A stretch of DNA of 64,000 nt from Physcomitrium patens (GCF_000002425.4 NC_037261.1:6038098-6102097); one strand, 5' to 3'. Counted from the first letter of the stretch, positions 1 through 13,583 are shown. Numbers and translations: made by a program. Notes: generated by a model from the sequence alone, not told the origin.

Positions 1-2300
1 AGCCTATCTCGATTCCATTCATGATTAAGAAGTACTGTTAGAAACTGTATAGCTTTCCTTCCATCTTTACTTTATACCCTTGCATAAACAAAACCATCGT
101 CTAGTACTTTTGTTTCCATTCGTATTGCCATAATATAAGGTTTTCCTAAAATCAATGGATAAGATGTTGTATCTTGAACAAAAAAATGTTGTTCTGTCAC
201 AACATCTCCAATCCGAATTTTGACATTTGGACAAGCTCTATATAATTCAACTCACATATTATCAGCTGCTTGTATTTTCCATCTATGTTCTATATCAATT
301 GGCCATTTTTGCTTCTTATAAAGATCCTTAGACATAAGATTTATTTCAGAACTATGGTCAATTAAAGCAACAATTGGTTCTTCCATATCTTTCACTTTCA
401 CCAATACTATAGCAGTTGCCCTTATCCAATGATTTTGAGCATAATGGCTTGAATCTTCCATTTCTTTATTACTATAATATTCAAAACATACTCGTTGATT
501 ATTCCCATTCTTTTCATTTGTTGATTACTTGTAACCATTATCAACCTCTTCTTCATCTTTATATAATCTTGCATCAATAGCATGACTCATTCCAGTTTTG
601 TCCATTAATTACCTCTTTTGCTTAATGTTGTCAATGATAACATCATGAAACTCCTTCTTTGCAATTTTTAAAATTTCTTTCAATGTGAATTCTATCTTAG
701 CATTTAATATACGTTCTTTCAACATCCCTTTTAAATTTGTTGCCGCTTCGATATCAGAAAGTAGCTTGTAAGCAATTGATTTACTCTTACCTTTTGTTTC
801 CTTTGTTTTTTCTTCCAATGATGCTGAAGTATCTTTTATAGGCAATTCTTATGAAGCTGCCTCGTGAGCCTTATCTCCTTGAGTTTGCTTCTTAAAAGAG
901 TTTCCTTCTTTTGTTTCATCAAAATTTCCTCATCTCTTTTCTTTCATTAAAGCTTCATGTTGGCTCTTAGCAATATATGCATGAACTGAAAGAGACTCAA
1001 TAGGATCTTCTCAACCTGTTGTACCTCGTATTATAGCTGCAGTCCTCAATAATGCTTCCCGAGGTGTTTTCTCCTTTTAAATTGTAGAAATGGCAGAAGT
1101 CCAAAATTTACTAATTTCTATACTTCCACCAAAGTCATCATCTACTCTAGCACCATAACTTGCACTCTCTCGTGATGCTACTCCATGTTCTGTTAAATAA
1201 TCTTGAATCAATGCTCTTATACCTCCCTTACCAAAATTGGTTTGAAAGAGATCTTCTGTATCTTTTAATGCAATCTTTCTATCTTTCCAATAAATAATTC
1301 CTTGTTATACTATATTATTAAATTCGTTCCAATCCTTCCTAGTATGTGAAGTATCATCACTTTAAATACATCTTTATACATATCCTTATTTTGAAACATT
1401 CTTCAATTTGTTTGTAGAAGTATTTTCTTTGAATCTTGTTAATTTGATTTGAAGATCTCGCATTCCACGTATAATTTCTTCAATCTCTATGTCTTCTTTC
1501 TTTGATAAAGATATCAAAGGTTGAACAATAGGCATTGTCGGTCGTGTTGTATGTACTAGAATTTTAGGTGCTTGTACTACTTTTGGATTATTACTCCTAT
1601 CCTTCTTCCTTTCTCTTTTTGCAAGCAAATCCATCGCATTTTTAATATTTTTTTACTTTGTTGTCAATCCTTCATCTTCTTTTTTGTCTTCAAGAAGCAA
1701 CTCCAATTTTCCTTGTAACTCTCTATGAGCAGCTTGAAGAAATAATTCAACCTTGTTCGGCTCTAATGTCAATTTTTCTACCTTTGATAATTGAGAATAT
1801 TGCCTCTCAAATTCCCTTAGTAGCTGTGTTGCTTGTAAATTCTTATTAGGCCGCTGAATCCATTCTAGAAATAATTTCTTAGTAACACGATCAATGTCCT
1901 CCAAGAAATATTTGTCTTTTAATGCATGTGAAAAAATCTCCCATGAATTTCCATAATGATCCATAATTGAGGTAATATTTTTTTTTTATCTCCGATATCA
2001 TAGCTAATCCAAATAATTCAACCATCTTCTTCTCAAAAATTTGATTTAATTCCATTTCCCGAACATAACATCTTAAGTACTTTGAAACATCCCTTCCATC
2101 AAACTAGTCAATTTTATTGACCATTGCTTGCAAAGCTTTGGTTCCCAAAGCTTCTTTGCAAATATTGCTTTGCTATTGCTGCATAGATAATGATAAGGCT
2201 TCAAACATACTAGCAATGGATGGATCCATGTACATACCATGTCTTTTAGAAGAAAATCCACCAGAAGCTCCACTTGAAGCTCCTCCCAAAGATCCTTCAA
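1..2300 (-). pseudogene. decayed gag-protease region of element B2
   Basis: Read on the minus strand, gag starts near 2235 and runs to about 600, followed by the protease domain (252-461). The pieces align with B1: the Q-rich N-terminus, the capsid-like segment at 1653-1964 (HALKDKYFLEDIDRVTKKLF), a basic linker at 1386-1634, the segment at 609-845 (KLLSDIEAATNLKG), and the protease. The protease active-site triplet reads D-H-S where B1 has D-H-G, so both depart from the usual D-S/T-G. Two stop codons just upstream of the zinc-knuckle position (about 1370-1385) also occur in B1, so they predate both insertions. The first Cys of the knuckle survives but the second is lost here. Confidence 0.8.
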
Positions 2301-2391
2301 AATTTTTATTCTCATTCTCCATAAAATAAAATGAAAATAAATGAAAGCCAATACCTTCTATCTCAATTTTTTATGTGGGGTTCACCACTTA

Positions 2392-4125
2392 TGTCGTATT
2401 ACATGCTATCTTGCTTGAGAATATATCAAGCATTTGGTTATGGAAGATAAAACAATGTTTTATAAGTATCTAGGTAAGCTAGTAGGTTTCAACCATCTAA
2501 ATACAAACTATTTCGGATTTCAATATAAAAGCTTAATACCAATATAAAGTGCTTAGAAATACTATTTTTAATAACTTCAAGATATTATAAGTACAAAATC
2601 TTTTGTTATTTGTTAGTTTTTTATTTTATTTTATTTTATTTTTTATTTTATTTTTTTTAAATCCTAACCTTAGACAGCGAGCTTTGATAAGCTGTAATTC
2701 TCAATTTGATCATCCGATTGTTATAAACTTCTACTACTAGTGTCTTTGCAAGCCTTCTAAATGCTCAAGAAGTTTCAATCCAATCTAACTTACAGATTGC
2801 AAGAAAATGTCGTAAATCCACACTTATGTATTTTGACCGCCGTCTAGAAGTCCTCGACTTACCATGCCAAAAGTCACCTTATTCCAACTGGTAGATCTCC
2901 AGATATTATAGAAACCCTAAACAATCTCAATTTGCTAACTTCTGATATCTCTTTACACTAATGGTCAAATATCTTCTATCTGTTCCATCAGATTATCACA
3001 AACCTTTGCATGCACTCAGCATACTCAACCCTCTACATACCTCTAAATTTCAACTGCAAAAGTTTCTCTAATTTTACAAAATAGTCAAGAGTACCAATCT
3101 TAACTTTATTGCAAAAAAAACCCAAATCACCAATACAAACACTGACTTTCAGCAACGGTTGTAAAAAATCCCCCCAAATCCTATGAAAAACCTAGTCTTC
3201 CACCTTTTCAAAGGAACTTGAAGCTCGTTCTCTGACCCCTCTAAAATTCTCCCTAAAAATCTCTCTTTTATTCCCTTTAGTTTAACTCTGTGTGGTCCCA
3301 TTTTTTTCCATCCTGGACTCCGAATCAAAACAGCCGACGATGCTTCTCTGAAATTCTTGTCTCTAAGAGGATCTTATCCCGGAAAGGATATTTTCTCCAG
3401 AATGGCATAGAGAATGGAACAACTTGAGACGGAATCGAAGCCTCCATAATTGGGACCTTATTGGATTGTCCAACCGAGTCAGGTCCCATACTAGGTAAGA
3501 GGTTTGTATTAGGACCTGGATTGGATGTCCCATAATTGAATCAAATTGGCCCTTTGCATGAGGCTCACCCAATTATTGAATTGGTCCTTTCCTCTTTTTG
3601 TGACTCTTGGTAAGAACGGCTTGGATACATTCCACCCGTTTATCGAAAAATCTTGAGGTCTTTGATTTATCTCCTCAATTTTTTCTTGGCTTTGGATCTG
3701 CTGATCTCGTTTATTGAAATTGGATGGAACATTACATTGCTGACAAGTATGCCATGACTGCTTGTAATTCCTATACACTGGCACGTAATCATCACTGGCT
3801 TTGAAAATTGAACATTCACTAGCATAATAATCAACCTGTTTGCAATGGAAATGACGAAGTGGTCTTCCTGCACCTCTATCATGCATATTCGGTGTCTCCA
3901 CTGATATATACCTACTAGGCCTATTCTATGTAGGATTGAAAAATGATCTTGGTTGTCCCGTTGGTACGGAGGGTACTTGGTTCAATGACGCTAGTGGGGT
4001 GACATTAACTGACCCTGAATATTGGCACTGGAATTGGCTACTGTTTCTAACATCCAAGATGACTAAATATTAATAATATATTTTTCATTTATATTTTCAT
4101 CATATAGTCGTGTTACAACATGACA
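2392..4125 (-). repeat. 5' LTR of B2, enlarged by a zinc-knuckle-containing segment
   Basis: The inner end reads TGTCGTATTACATGC on the plus strand and matches the end of the B1 LTR. The outer end (about 4060-4125) matches the first 65 bp of the B1 LTR, ending in TGACA. This LTR is about 1.73 kb, against 1.26 kb for B1. The extra sequence lies at roughly 3640-4000 and encodes the zinc-knuckle-like open frame annotated separately. Confidence 0.75.
3509..3901 (-). pseudogene. gag-like zinc-knuckle fragment inside the B2 LTR
   Basis: A 130-codon open frame. Its N-terminal third contains HCKQVDYYASEC, which looks like a CCHC zinc knuckle that has lost the first Cys and the His, and a second Cys pair (CQQC) follows. 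The C-terminal third is LTR sequence shared with B1. It looks like a piece of retroelement gag caught within an LTR; the source element is not identified. A chance open frame is possible, but the knuckle-like spacing argues against that. Confidence 0.4.
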
Positions 4126-4700
4126 CCGGCCTATAAACTTCAATCCTAATCAAATCCTCAATTGACATGAAGGACATCTTAGAGGAAAGGATTTTAGTTA
4201 TCAAGGTTGAATTTACTTTGAGACAAGCTCTTAGTATTGCCAAAAAAGATTTTCATGAATTAATTATTGTTATTAATATAAAGAAGAGGCAAATAGCAAT
4301 TGAAACACTGATAGTAAGAGTATTGGATATTCTATTGATCTAAGAAGAAGAAGAGATTGGATAAGTTTTTATCTTAATATGTGATAATATGGATAGCAAT
4401 AATCAAATCAAAAAAATAGAGTCATTTATGATAAAACTGAGAATATAAAAATTAAAGTTATGGATGAAGTTTTCTATAATGAGATGGAGGATGAAGTGTT
4501 GGAAATATTTTTATATATTATAAAAGGCAACATCAAGATAGAAGCAAACAATAACAAGAATCAAGAAGATGGAGTCATAATAGAGGACAAACTGTTTCAA
4601 TGTGAGGTAAATAAGATATCAAAGATTGATGGATTTTAGGAAATTTTATTTAATGGAATTATACCACTAGTTGTTTGTAGACTAGAAAGAGGGTGTTGAA
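4126..4700 (+). pseudogene. fragment of family-B gag-protease region (B3)
   Basis: Plus-strand translation around 4165-4300 gives LEERIL, KVEFTL and IAKKDFHELI, matching the family-B segment at about 60680-60780 in B1. It lies directly outside the outer end of the B2 LTR and in the opposite orientation, so B2 probably landed in or beside an older B copy. Stops and frameshifts are frequent, and the right boundary is unclear. Confidence 0.55.
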
Positions 4701-5686
4701 TTTGTCAGTTGTTTTGATAATCATAGAAGAAATATATGAGCATTAAGTTATTGTCATACTAAGGTTGCCTTACTCCCTTCAAATTACCTTGGGCTTATCT
4801 AAGATAGTTATATAATAGAGGATTTAGAGATATAACTCAATCTAGTTGTCTATATACTTCAATGAGATGGTTCTTCCTACAATTATTGCAAACTACTTGA
4901 TTTTCTATTCAACAGTTACAAGGTGCATGTCTATTACTGCAAAAATTATGAATCTCATGCCTTTGCTTTGATTGACTCTTGAAACTTTGATTGGATGAAT
5001 AATAACATTATTGTTGGAAGGTAAATCCAATATTGACTTGATTTCTATATAGAAGAACAATAGATTGTTGCCTTCTAAATTGTTGTTGTTGCATAGGAAT
5101 CATTGTGTAAAATTATTTAGTATGGCTTGGTTAGCTATAATTAATAAACCACAAATCTAAGGCATACCTATCAGATTCTATAGGTGGTAGTGCTTGGTTG
5201 AGGTTTTGGTTTGTTATCAACAAAGACATTTACTTTGTCATCATTTTAATTTGTTGAGAAATATGATTTTGATATCTTTGTTGAACTTGGTGAATCTCAT
5301 TTTTAATTTCTTTCTTCCACCTTATCTTTTTTTCTAGATATGTTATCTTTGGAAGGATAGATGGTACTCTAATGTTTGAGGGTGGTAGAAAATGCATTCC
5401 TAGATGGAAATGAACACTAGTAGAACCAAGCAATGGTTCTTAAATGGATTGCATGTTTTGAATATGAATTAGTATAAAAATAGAGATTCTTTGATCTTCC
5501 TTCTTCCACATCTTTTCTTCTTCTTTATTAATTTATTTTATTATTCTAGAAATTTTTAGCATCTGTGAGAATTGCAAGCTGACCTTTCAAGATTTTTCTA
5601 ATAATACTTTTATTATTAAATCCTTGAATAAAGAAATGGATTAAGATTTCATCAGTGAAAAGTATATTAATAAATATGGTGACCAT
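4700..5686 (-). pseudogene. C-terminal half of a decayed Ty3/gypsy gag (element D), with zinc-knuckle remnant
   Basis: On the minus strand, 5686 down to about 5540 reads TDEILIHFFIQGFNNKSIIR and continues the gag seen at 7008-7345 after removal of the intervening LTR. The region at 5230-5433 is a coiled-coil-like linker, and Cys/His-rich remnants (VCNNCRKNH) follow at about 4870-4960. The order is that of a plant Ty3/gypsy Gag: capsid, linker, zinc knuckle. Multiple stops make it a pseudogene. Confidence 0.55.
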
Positions 5687-6826
5687 TGTCATACTATATT
5701 TGCTTATAGTATGTAAAAATTATTTAGAATATATAATATATTTATAAGTCTTGATATGTATTAGAATAGTTAATAGATTAATTTAAAGAAAGTGGATATA
5801 AGAAACTTTATTTTAAATTTTATCTATTTGATTATGATATTTAAAAAATAATAGGACCAAAATATTTATTATGAAGCCTTAAAAAGAGATTAGATCCTAA
5901 AGATCAAAATCTAAACTAATAAGAAGTGTTTTGGGAGGAATGAAAATAAGTCATTGTCAGATGAAGGCAAGAATTGGAGATTGTCATCCCTATTGGTCGA
6001 AGGCCATACCCAGTAGGCTTTTAAAAGGCAGTCCATGACCATAAGAAGAGTTTTTTAGTAATTTGAAAAATAATTTAAAAATTAAAAGCTAAGAATATAA
6101 GATTTAGGATTTGGATTACAATTTGGATACAAAAATTAGTGAATTTAGAATTAAGGTGAAGTAATTATAGCTATTTAAAATTAAGGTATTATTTTAAGAT
6201 ATACTATTGCTCTTTTGAATATATGAGGAGTTTTATGATATTTTTTGGAGATCCAAAGGTGTGGCTGAAACAATGATTTTATGATTTATATCTTTTATTA
6301 AAGAATTATTATATTTGGAGTTTGGATGAAGAAGTTATAAAGAGTTGAGATCAATGCATCCAAATCAAAGACAACTAGTGAGTGATTTTGTTCATAGTAA
6401 TGGTTGGAACCATATCTTAAATTTTTGAACAAATTTTTGCCTCAAACCTTTTGAAAAAGGTAGATTATAGTATTAAAAAGCTATAGATATAAATTTTGTG
6501 GCATTTAAGTGCTTATTTTGTGAGATATGAAGAAAATTGCACACAGGTGTATATAAACTAGAATATGAAGCTACTATTAGAATTTTGGTGATATCTTAAG
6601 ATCCAGAATGAATTTTCAATTGAAATTTGTTGTTGTAGTTTTTAGAAGTAGATTAGTATTGCATGTATAATTTGAGTGTATTTGAATAGTTCAATTGGGA
6701 GATATGAGTTGTTGAAGTTTGAGAATAATACCCCATAAGGTTATATAAGGATTTAAAGGTTTTTATCATATTTTAGGTATTTCTGGAAACTTAAGACTTA
6801 TATATTTGATATAATTTCTTCTAAAG

Positions 6827-6909
<83 letters not shown>

Positions 6910-7007
6910 GTATAAACTTGGTCTTTCTTATCACAAGACTTAATTAAGTAATTAGTGACAACTAAAAACTTAGTACTTTCATGAGGCAAACTCTCTCTAT
7001 TCCAACA
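5687..7007 (+). repeat. LTR of family C, copy C1, inserted in the gag of element D
   Basis: About 1.3 kb, from TGTCATACTATATT to TATTCCAACA. Related copies are C2 (13584-14842, minus), C3 (16919-18143, plus) and C4 (about 40427-41920, minus). Shared landmarks include TGGTCTTTCTTATC near the 3' end and the block around 6330-6420. The gag reading frame on the minus strand resumes on both sides, which identifies C1 as an insertion. The flanking target duplication is imperfect (ACCAT against ACCAC, partly overlapping the end). No internal region is visible, so it is a solo LTR. Confidence 0.7.
6829..6900. repeat. (TA)n microsatellite
   Basis: About 70 bp of near-perfect TA dinucleotides inside LTR C1. 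The C2 copy has only a short TATATATATA at the same place, so this tract expanded after the two copies separated. Confidence 0.95.
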
Positions 7008-7710
7008 CCACTAACTCAAATCATCTAATATAAGTGGTGATCTCTTTGCCATTTCCTTGCCTCAAGGTAGATAAGTTTGTAAGGGCATTACTTTGTCCTA
7101 CCTTTGGCCTAAATTATTTCAAAAATACTCTCAAGAGTATGTCCCAGTCTACAAAGAAGTTAGGAGGATTATTCCTATATCACTCATAGATTGCATCTTT
7201 CAATGTATTAGAAAATCATACCAAGTAGTATCTAGAGTCTATGATTTAACATATGGTAAGTAATTCTAAGAACCTCTTCACATATGCACATGGATCTTCA
7301 TCTCTTATACCCTTGAAACTGGGCATGTTTGGTAGTATGAATGTTGCTTACAAACCTATTGCTTTTTATGATGTACAATCTTCTTGATTGAACTAAGGAA
7401 TTTATCGGTATATGATTTGGATGTAATACATTTCTAGGATCCATTAGAGGTAAAATAGGTTTAGACCCATGTTCCTCTTCAACTACCTTTGGATCAAGAT
7501 GTGATGATTATAATACCTCTTCTATATGCTAGTCGACAATATCTAGATCTAATTCTATTCTATCGAGTAACTGGACTTCCACAAATTTCTCGAGTTGACT
7601 TGATGGAAATTTTAGACTTAATAATTATCTTCTTTAGTGGTTTCTTTGAATTATCTATTAGTAAGACTAAGTTTGGATGGGATGTAGAAGATCAATGCAT
7701 TTAGTATCCT
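7008..7710 (-). pseudogene. N-terminal half of a decayed Ty3/gypsy gag (element D)
   Basis: Minus-strand translation from about 7345 gives a recognisable capsid: PNMPSFKGIRDEDPCAYVKR, then LLTIC, an FSNTLKDAIYE block, NNPPNFFVDWDILLR and FRPKVGQSNALTNL. This is the general layout of the Retrotrans_gag family in plant Ty3/gypsy elements. Several in-frame stops are present. It continues at 5686 after the C1 insertion. The upstream part (7345-7710) is probably the gag N-terminus but is not well conserved. Confidence 0.6.
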
Positions 7711-8910
7711 AAAGGCTTCAAGACACCGCACATATTCCTGTTATAATTTCTAATTTTTTTTATTTAAGTAGTGATTTACTTTAAAAGATAAAGAGTAATT
7801 GACCTTGTCACATATATGATCACTTAATCACTCTCTTTTATCTAAGGAAATTACTACTTTATAGCATAGGACAACATCGGCTTCAATCTAGTTTATCATT
7901 TTTTAGCTTCTTAAATAAATTAATATCAAAGAATGGAAGAAGATTACCAAAGTGCTTAAGACTACCTTCCTTGATGTTACGTAGAACCTTACTTTACTTC
8001 TATTCCTCCATAATATGGCACATTGAAGAATTAATTGTTGGTTAAATGATCCGATTGATATTCTAATTGAAAGCCAAGTTTTATTTATTTATTTATTTTT
8101 ATTTTTTTTACTATTTAATTCAATAGTTATATAATTTATATATATACAAAAAAAATATTTTCTTTACTTAGATGTCGTACATATGGTGCAAGATGAATGC
8201 CTACCTGAGCTTTGTACAAGCTATAGGTAAGTAGAGTCACCATTCAATTTCTACACTTCTACTAGTAATTTCCAAACTAGAGAGCACAATTCCTTTTAAT
8301 TCTCTATCAATGTTATTACACAGTACTAAATCACAAAAATCATGATAGATAGGAAAAAAGACAACCTATAAGGCAACCTGTTGCTTTCAACTTTGCCTCA
8401 TGGAGGTCATCATGTCCCACAAGTATAAAATCAATAATAAAAGAAAGTCATTCTGACTATTAATTTAATTTTACTTTCTATAAAATAATTAAAAATTGAA
8501 ATAGCACATATCAACAACACACTGGGTTTCTTTCACAAAAAAGAGGTGAAATGGAAAAATTCTTAGATTGTGTAATGGATATTGTCTAATTATACTACAA
8601 GAGGATAGAAGGATTTTAGAATATATTTGGGAACAATAAATCCCACCATGCTTTTTTTTAACTATTACCTAAAATAGAAATATTTCAAATAGGAAGCTAA
8701 CTTAAAAGAAGGATAGAAAACTTACTTCATGTTGTGCTCTTTTTATTACAATCCAAAAACCTTTTCAACTCCAACTCTAAGAAAGCAAGCAAAGAAATCC
8801 ACAATCATATAAGATAGAAAATAGAAGAACCACAACTATACAAGAATAACCAAAAATTCAAAAGAATTGCAAAAAAAAACTAATAATTGCAATAAATAAG
8901 ATAAATACAT
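7711..8910. other. no gene seen; AT-rich, possible LTR remnant
   Basis: I found no supported coding sequence. A stretch at 8173-8240 (TGTCGTACATATGG onward) resembles the inner end of a B-type LTR on the minus strand, but I could not follow it to a second end. Confidence 0.5.
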
Positions 8911-10233
8911 TGTCATGATGTAATACGACTATAAAGTGAAATTATAATCAAAATTGAATTTCTAATTAATATCTAATTATCTTAGTTCAATTATAATTTG
9001 AGGTATCTAAACATGGCTTTTATAAAAGCCTCTTAGGTTATTTTCTTATCTTAATAGTTAGTAGGTTGAAGGTTAATTAGTAATTTTACTCTCTAGATTG
9101 TAGAGACACTTCTATTACTTTAGAAAGATCATAAATTGATAAAATCAAAGAAGAAGAGATAAATGGTTAGTATGGTTGATACTAAGATCAAGTTGAGGGT
9201 AGAATTGGGCTAAAAAATCCTTACGATAAGTTAGATTGATATCCGGGGGTCGACCATTTGTGAGATAGGATCGAAATCAGACCTCTAGTCACTAAAACAA
9301 CCGCCAAGGGCAAGTTAGCAGATCATTCAAAGATTGAAGGTTAGAATTTGAGAGCTAGCTTGAAGTTCTTTTTAAAGATGTAAGTTTTGTTTAAAAAGGG
9401 TTTTGGAGGACTTAGAAATTATAGTTCAAAGTCAAGGTTTGTATCAATAATTTGGGTTTTATATAATATAATTAGGACTAGCAATTTTAGCTAGTTTATG
9501 CAATTAGTGTAACATCTATAGTTGAAAATTTGATAATGTTTGGATTATTAGATGTGCTAAGTGTATACAAAATTTTGTAATAATCTAATAGCACGATTTA
9601 GAGATATCTAGTTTTTAGCACAAGAGGATTTTAGAAGGTGGTAGTTTGACGTTAGGTAGGGTTTCTATAATATCTAAAGATCTATTGGTTGGATTAAGGT
9701 AAAAATTGGCATAGTGTTGAAGGACTTGAAGGCCAAGCTATATACCAATTTTGAAACAAAGTTAATGGTTGAAAAGGAAGTAATCACTACTGGGATTTTT
9801 GCTTTACTTTTCAAGTTGGCGGCCAAGTGACATCAATGCAATTTTTAGAGGTTTTCTCACAATCTGTAAGTTGGATTGGACTAAAAGCTCTTGAGCATAT
9901 AGAAGGCTCACATTGAAAATTGCATGCAAAATTCCACATTAAGTGGACAATTGGATTAGATGTTACAACTTATTAAAGCTCAGTGATTAGGATTGGAACT
10001 TACAAGAAAAATCTAAATTGCTTAAATATAAAAGTAATAAGGTAATTGGGATTTATGTATAACTAAGACTACTAAGAAGAGTATTTTTAGCACTTTTTAA
10101 TTGAAATTCAGATTATATTCTTCTCGTATGGCCAAAACCTATTAAGGTTTCTTGACTACTTGTGAAACACAATCTCACCTTCCACAGCTAGGTGCCCAAT
10201 GCATTCCTGAGCAAGACAACATATAATACGACA
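8911..10233 (+). repeat. solo LTR of family B type
   Basis: It starts TGTCATGATGTAATACGAC and ends ATATAATACGACA, matching the two ends of the B1 LTR (57758-59021). It also shares the internal block at about 9650-9715 (TCTATAATATCTAAAGATCT against TCTATAACGTCTAGAGACCT in B1). No PBS follows and no polypurine tract precedes it, so it is read as a solo LTR. A target duplication is no longer recognisable. Confidence 0.7.
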
Positions 10234-11889
10234 ATATTCCAAGCAACAAACATCTAGAGGGACACTCTCGGCAAATGTACCAAATTATAAGCAATTTTTT
10301 CTCTCCTTACTTAAGTTCAATTTGATTCAATCATAATTTAGATTAAAATTCAATATTAATCAATGAGAGTACTTAAATAATAATTATATAATAAATAAAT
10401 AAATAAATAAATAAATAAATATCAAAAACAAATAAATATTATAATAATCACAATTAATCCAACCAAACACAATAAGTCAAGTATATATTTTTTATGATTT
10501 CTTAAATGTTATAGCCTTCCAATGTTTACTTGATCAAGCTTAAACTATGAAAATAATGAATAAAAATAAAATAAAATAAAATAAAATAGAATTGATAATT
10601 AAAAATTGAGTGAAGAGTTTAGAAATAATTACAATATAAAAATTAAAGATAAAAAATAAAATTTATAAAACACAATAAAAGTAAAAGATGAAAATGAAAA
10701 GATAAAATTAATTTTTTTATCTTTTAAAGATAAAGATGGATGAAAAAATGAAACTTTACGATTAATTATTGGAATGAGGAGAAAGTTCTTAAAAATTATT
10801 AAATAATATTAATTAATAATAAAAAGATGAATGAGAATTAATATACTAAATTAGAAGCTGAAAGAATGTGATTAGAGGATGATTAGACATGAAAACAATA
10901 ACAAACCTTAAGTATGTCAAGTTGTAGATAACCACCCTTACCAATCAAAAATTCACCAAAAATTCTAAGAGACTACCATGTACATAAATTTTAATAAGAT
11001 CCAAGTTAATTCTAGTATGCTCCTACTTCCTCAAATCTTATAGCAATCTAATCCAAAATGCTTGAGATATGGTTTTTTCAAATAGATCCACTTAGATTGC
11101 CTTAACGACAAACCTCTTTTTACTTAAAAAAATCACTAAAAGTTGATTAGTGATTCAAAATTAAAAAATCTAATTTTTTTCTAAAACTATACTTAAGAAG
11201 GCTTCTTTTTCAAAAATATTAAATGACAAAAAAATAGTAGGTATTAAGCTACTTTTTTTCAAAGTTAATTATTCTAAACTGCCGAGGCAATAGATTAGTC
11301 TTGACTTTTAAAATCATCAAAAATAATTTATGACTTGAAAGTTAATAACTCAAATTTTATTAAATTAGACTTCAAATTGAATTCAAAATAGCAAGTCACA
11401 AGTCTAATTTAATAATCAAACTTTATATTTTTAATCCATTTGAATTACAATATAAAATTTAAGCTTAAAAAAATCTTAAAATTAAATAGGAAGATAGAAC
11501 AATTAGACTTAAGGGATTTTTTAACCATAGTGAAATTAGGAATTAGCCTTGAGATTGAAAACTAAGATTTTGGATTAATTCAAGATATAATTTCTAAGTT
11601 TTAGAAAAAAAATTCTACTAAAATTCTAATTTTAGTAATAAAAGAGAATTTTAATTAAATTAAAAAAATCATAGATCTTCTAAATTTACTATTTTTATAA
11701 TTTTTAACAATCACTCAATCTAATAATTAAAAGTACCTATCTAATTAAAAATATGAAAATACAAATAAAGTCACAAATAACTAAAAAAATTAATTTGGAT
11801 TCATAAAATAATCATCTAGTATTAAAATTAATAAAAATATGTTAAAAATTATAAAAGTATTTATAACTAATTATTGGAGCTATTAATTT
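10234..11889. other. no gene seen; very AT-rich with short tandem repeats
   Basis: No supported coding sequence. Contains (AAAT)n at about 10391-10422 and (AAAAT)n at about 10563-10588. Confidence 0.6.
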
Positions 11890-13583
11890 TGTTCACAATG
11901 TATATTCCACATTACTCAAGTTGACTTCTTAAGATATATCATTTCCAACAAAAGACTTATGATGGATCCAAAGAAGGTTCAAACTATTATAGATTGAAAG
12001 TTTCTAAGAATAATAAGAGATGTACAATGATTTTTGGACTTTGCTAATTACTATCAAATCTTCATCAAGAATTTTTCTCAAGTTGCAATTCTTCTTGCAT
12101 GTCTTATATAGAAAAACAAATTTGATTGGAGCAAAGAAGCTGAAGCATCTTTTGAAGCTTTAAAGTCAACATTTATTTTTATATCAATCTTATTTTGTGT
12201 TGCCTTTTCAAATACTTCTTTTATGGAAACAAATGCATCAAATTTTACTCTAAATGTTGTTTTGTTACAAATAGAAGAAGATAACAAGTTCCATCTAGTA
12301 GCTTTCTATTCCAAAAAAAATTTAATAAGCAAGATTAACTATAAGATCTTTAATAAAGAAATTCTTGTAATCATAGATTTTTTTCAAAAATGGCATCATT
12401 ATCTAGAAGGTGCTTTTAATCAAGTCATCGTATATACAGATCATAAGAATCTTAAGTATTTCATATCAATATATATTTTGAATCATTATCAAATTTATTA
12501 GAGCATGTCTTTATTAAGATTCAAGTTTAATATCACTTATTAGCCAAGAAAAAAATAGGATTTGTCTAATGCCTTTTTTAGATATTTTTATCTTATATCA
12601 AAAGAAAGAAATATAATTTTTAATCAACAATGGATAATTTTTTTTAAAGCATATGCGATTTCATCTTTAAGCAGTGAAATCAACATTGATTATTGATTCA
12701 ACCTTTCTCAAGCAATTTCAATCAAGTATGTCCTCTAATCTTCTTATTCATAATATCAAGAATACTTCTTTTAAGTCTTGTAATACTTCCAAGTTGAAGT
12801 TCAAGAACAACCTACTTTATTTCAAAGGATGCCTATATGTTCTAAATGGAAAATCTTGTTCATATACTCTTCAAGTATGTCACAAATTTCTAGCAGTAGA
12901 ACATTTTAGATACAACAAGACTTTAGAACTGATATCTAGAGATTTTTAGTGGCCACAAATATGAAAGGCTATAAAAGACTTTGTTCAATCATGTGGTATT
13001 TGTTCAAGGTCAAAAACTCTTTGTCGTTAATCTTATAGACTTTTTTAGCCATTACCTATTTCAGAACAACTATGGTCTTTTGTTTCTATGGATTTTATTA
13101 CGGATCTTTTAATCTTAGATTTGTACAATTCTATATTTTTAATAATAGAACATCTTATTAAAATGGCATATTTTGTACCATGCACAAAATCTATAAGATA
13201 TGAAAAAACTGCCAAATTATTCCTTGACAATATCTATCAATATTATTAATTGTCAAAAGATATTATATTAGATAAGAGGACTCAATTTGTATCAAGATTT
13301 TGGAGAATCCATTTTAAGATTTTAAAGGTGGATATAAAGCTTTTTTCAACCTTTCATCCTCAAACTAATGGACAAATAGAGCAAATAAACCAAGTTTTGG
13401 AACAATACTTAAGAAATACCATCAATTATCAACAAGAAGATTGGACAACCCTCTTTCCATTGGTAAAGTTTACTTACAATAATACAATGTATTCTTCTAT
13501 ACAACAAACACTTTTTCTTTTTAATTATGGTTATCATCCATGGCTTGATAGTTTTGATTTTTTAAAAGTTGATAATCATGCAG
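11890..13583 (+). pseudogene. A3 pol remnant: RT end, RNase H, integrase
   Basis: Recognisable pieces in order: the RT thumb (MMDPKKVQTIIDWK near 11960); the RNase H blocks ETNASNFTLNVVL (12223-12300), FNKEILVIID (about 12350) and VYTDHKNLKYF (about 12430); the integrase zinc-binding region (about 12890-13000, with a C-x2-C remnant CGICSR); the core with LDKRTQFVS (13260); and HPQTNGQIEQINQVLEQYL (13350-13410), which holds the catalytic Glu. Many stops are present. The frame is cut at 13583 by the C2 LTR and resumes at about 14843. Confidence 0.85.

Larger units (their letters stand above)
1..4125 (-). mobile_element. Ty3/gypsy element family B, copy B2 (5' LTR plus gag-protease; continues off left edge)
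   Basis: A minus-strand LTR retrotransposon. Its 5' LTR lies at 2392-4125 and its gag-protease remnant at 1-2300. The internal region matches copy B1 (59022-61466, plus strand) in the same order, and the PBS-like stretch beside the LTR (TGGTGAACCCC at about 2376-2386, minus) matches that of B1. Pol is outside the window. Many stops and frameshifts show that the copy is dead. Confidence 0.85.
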
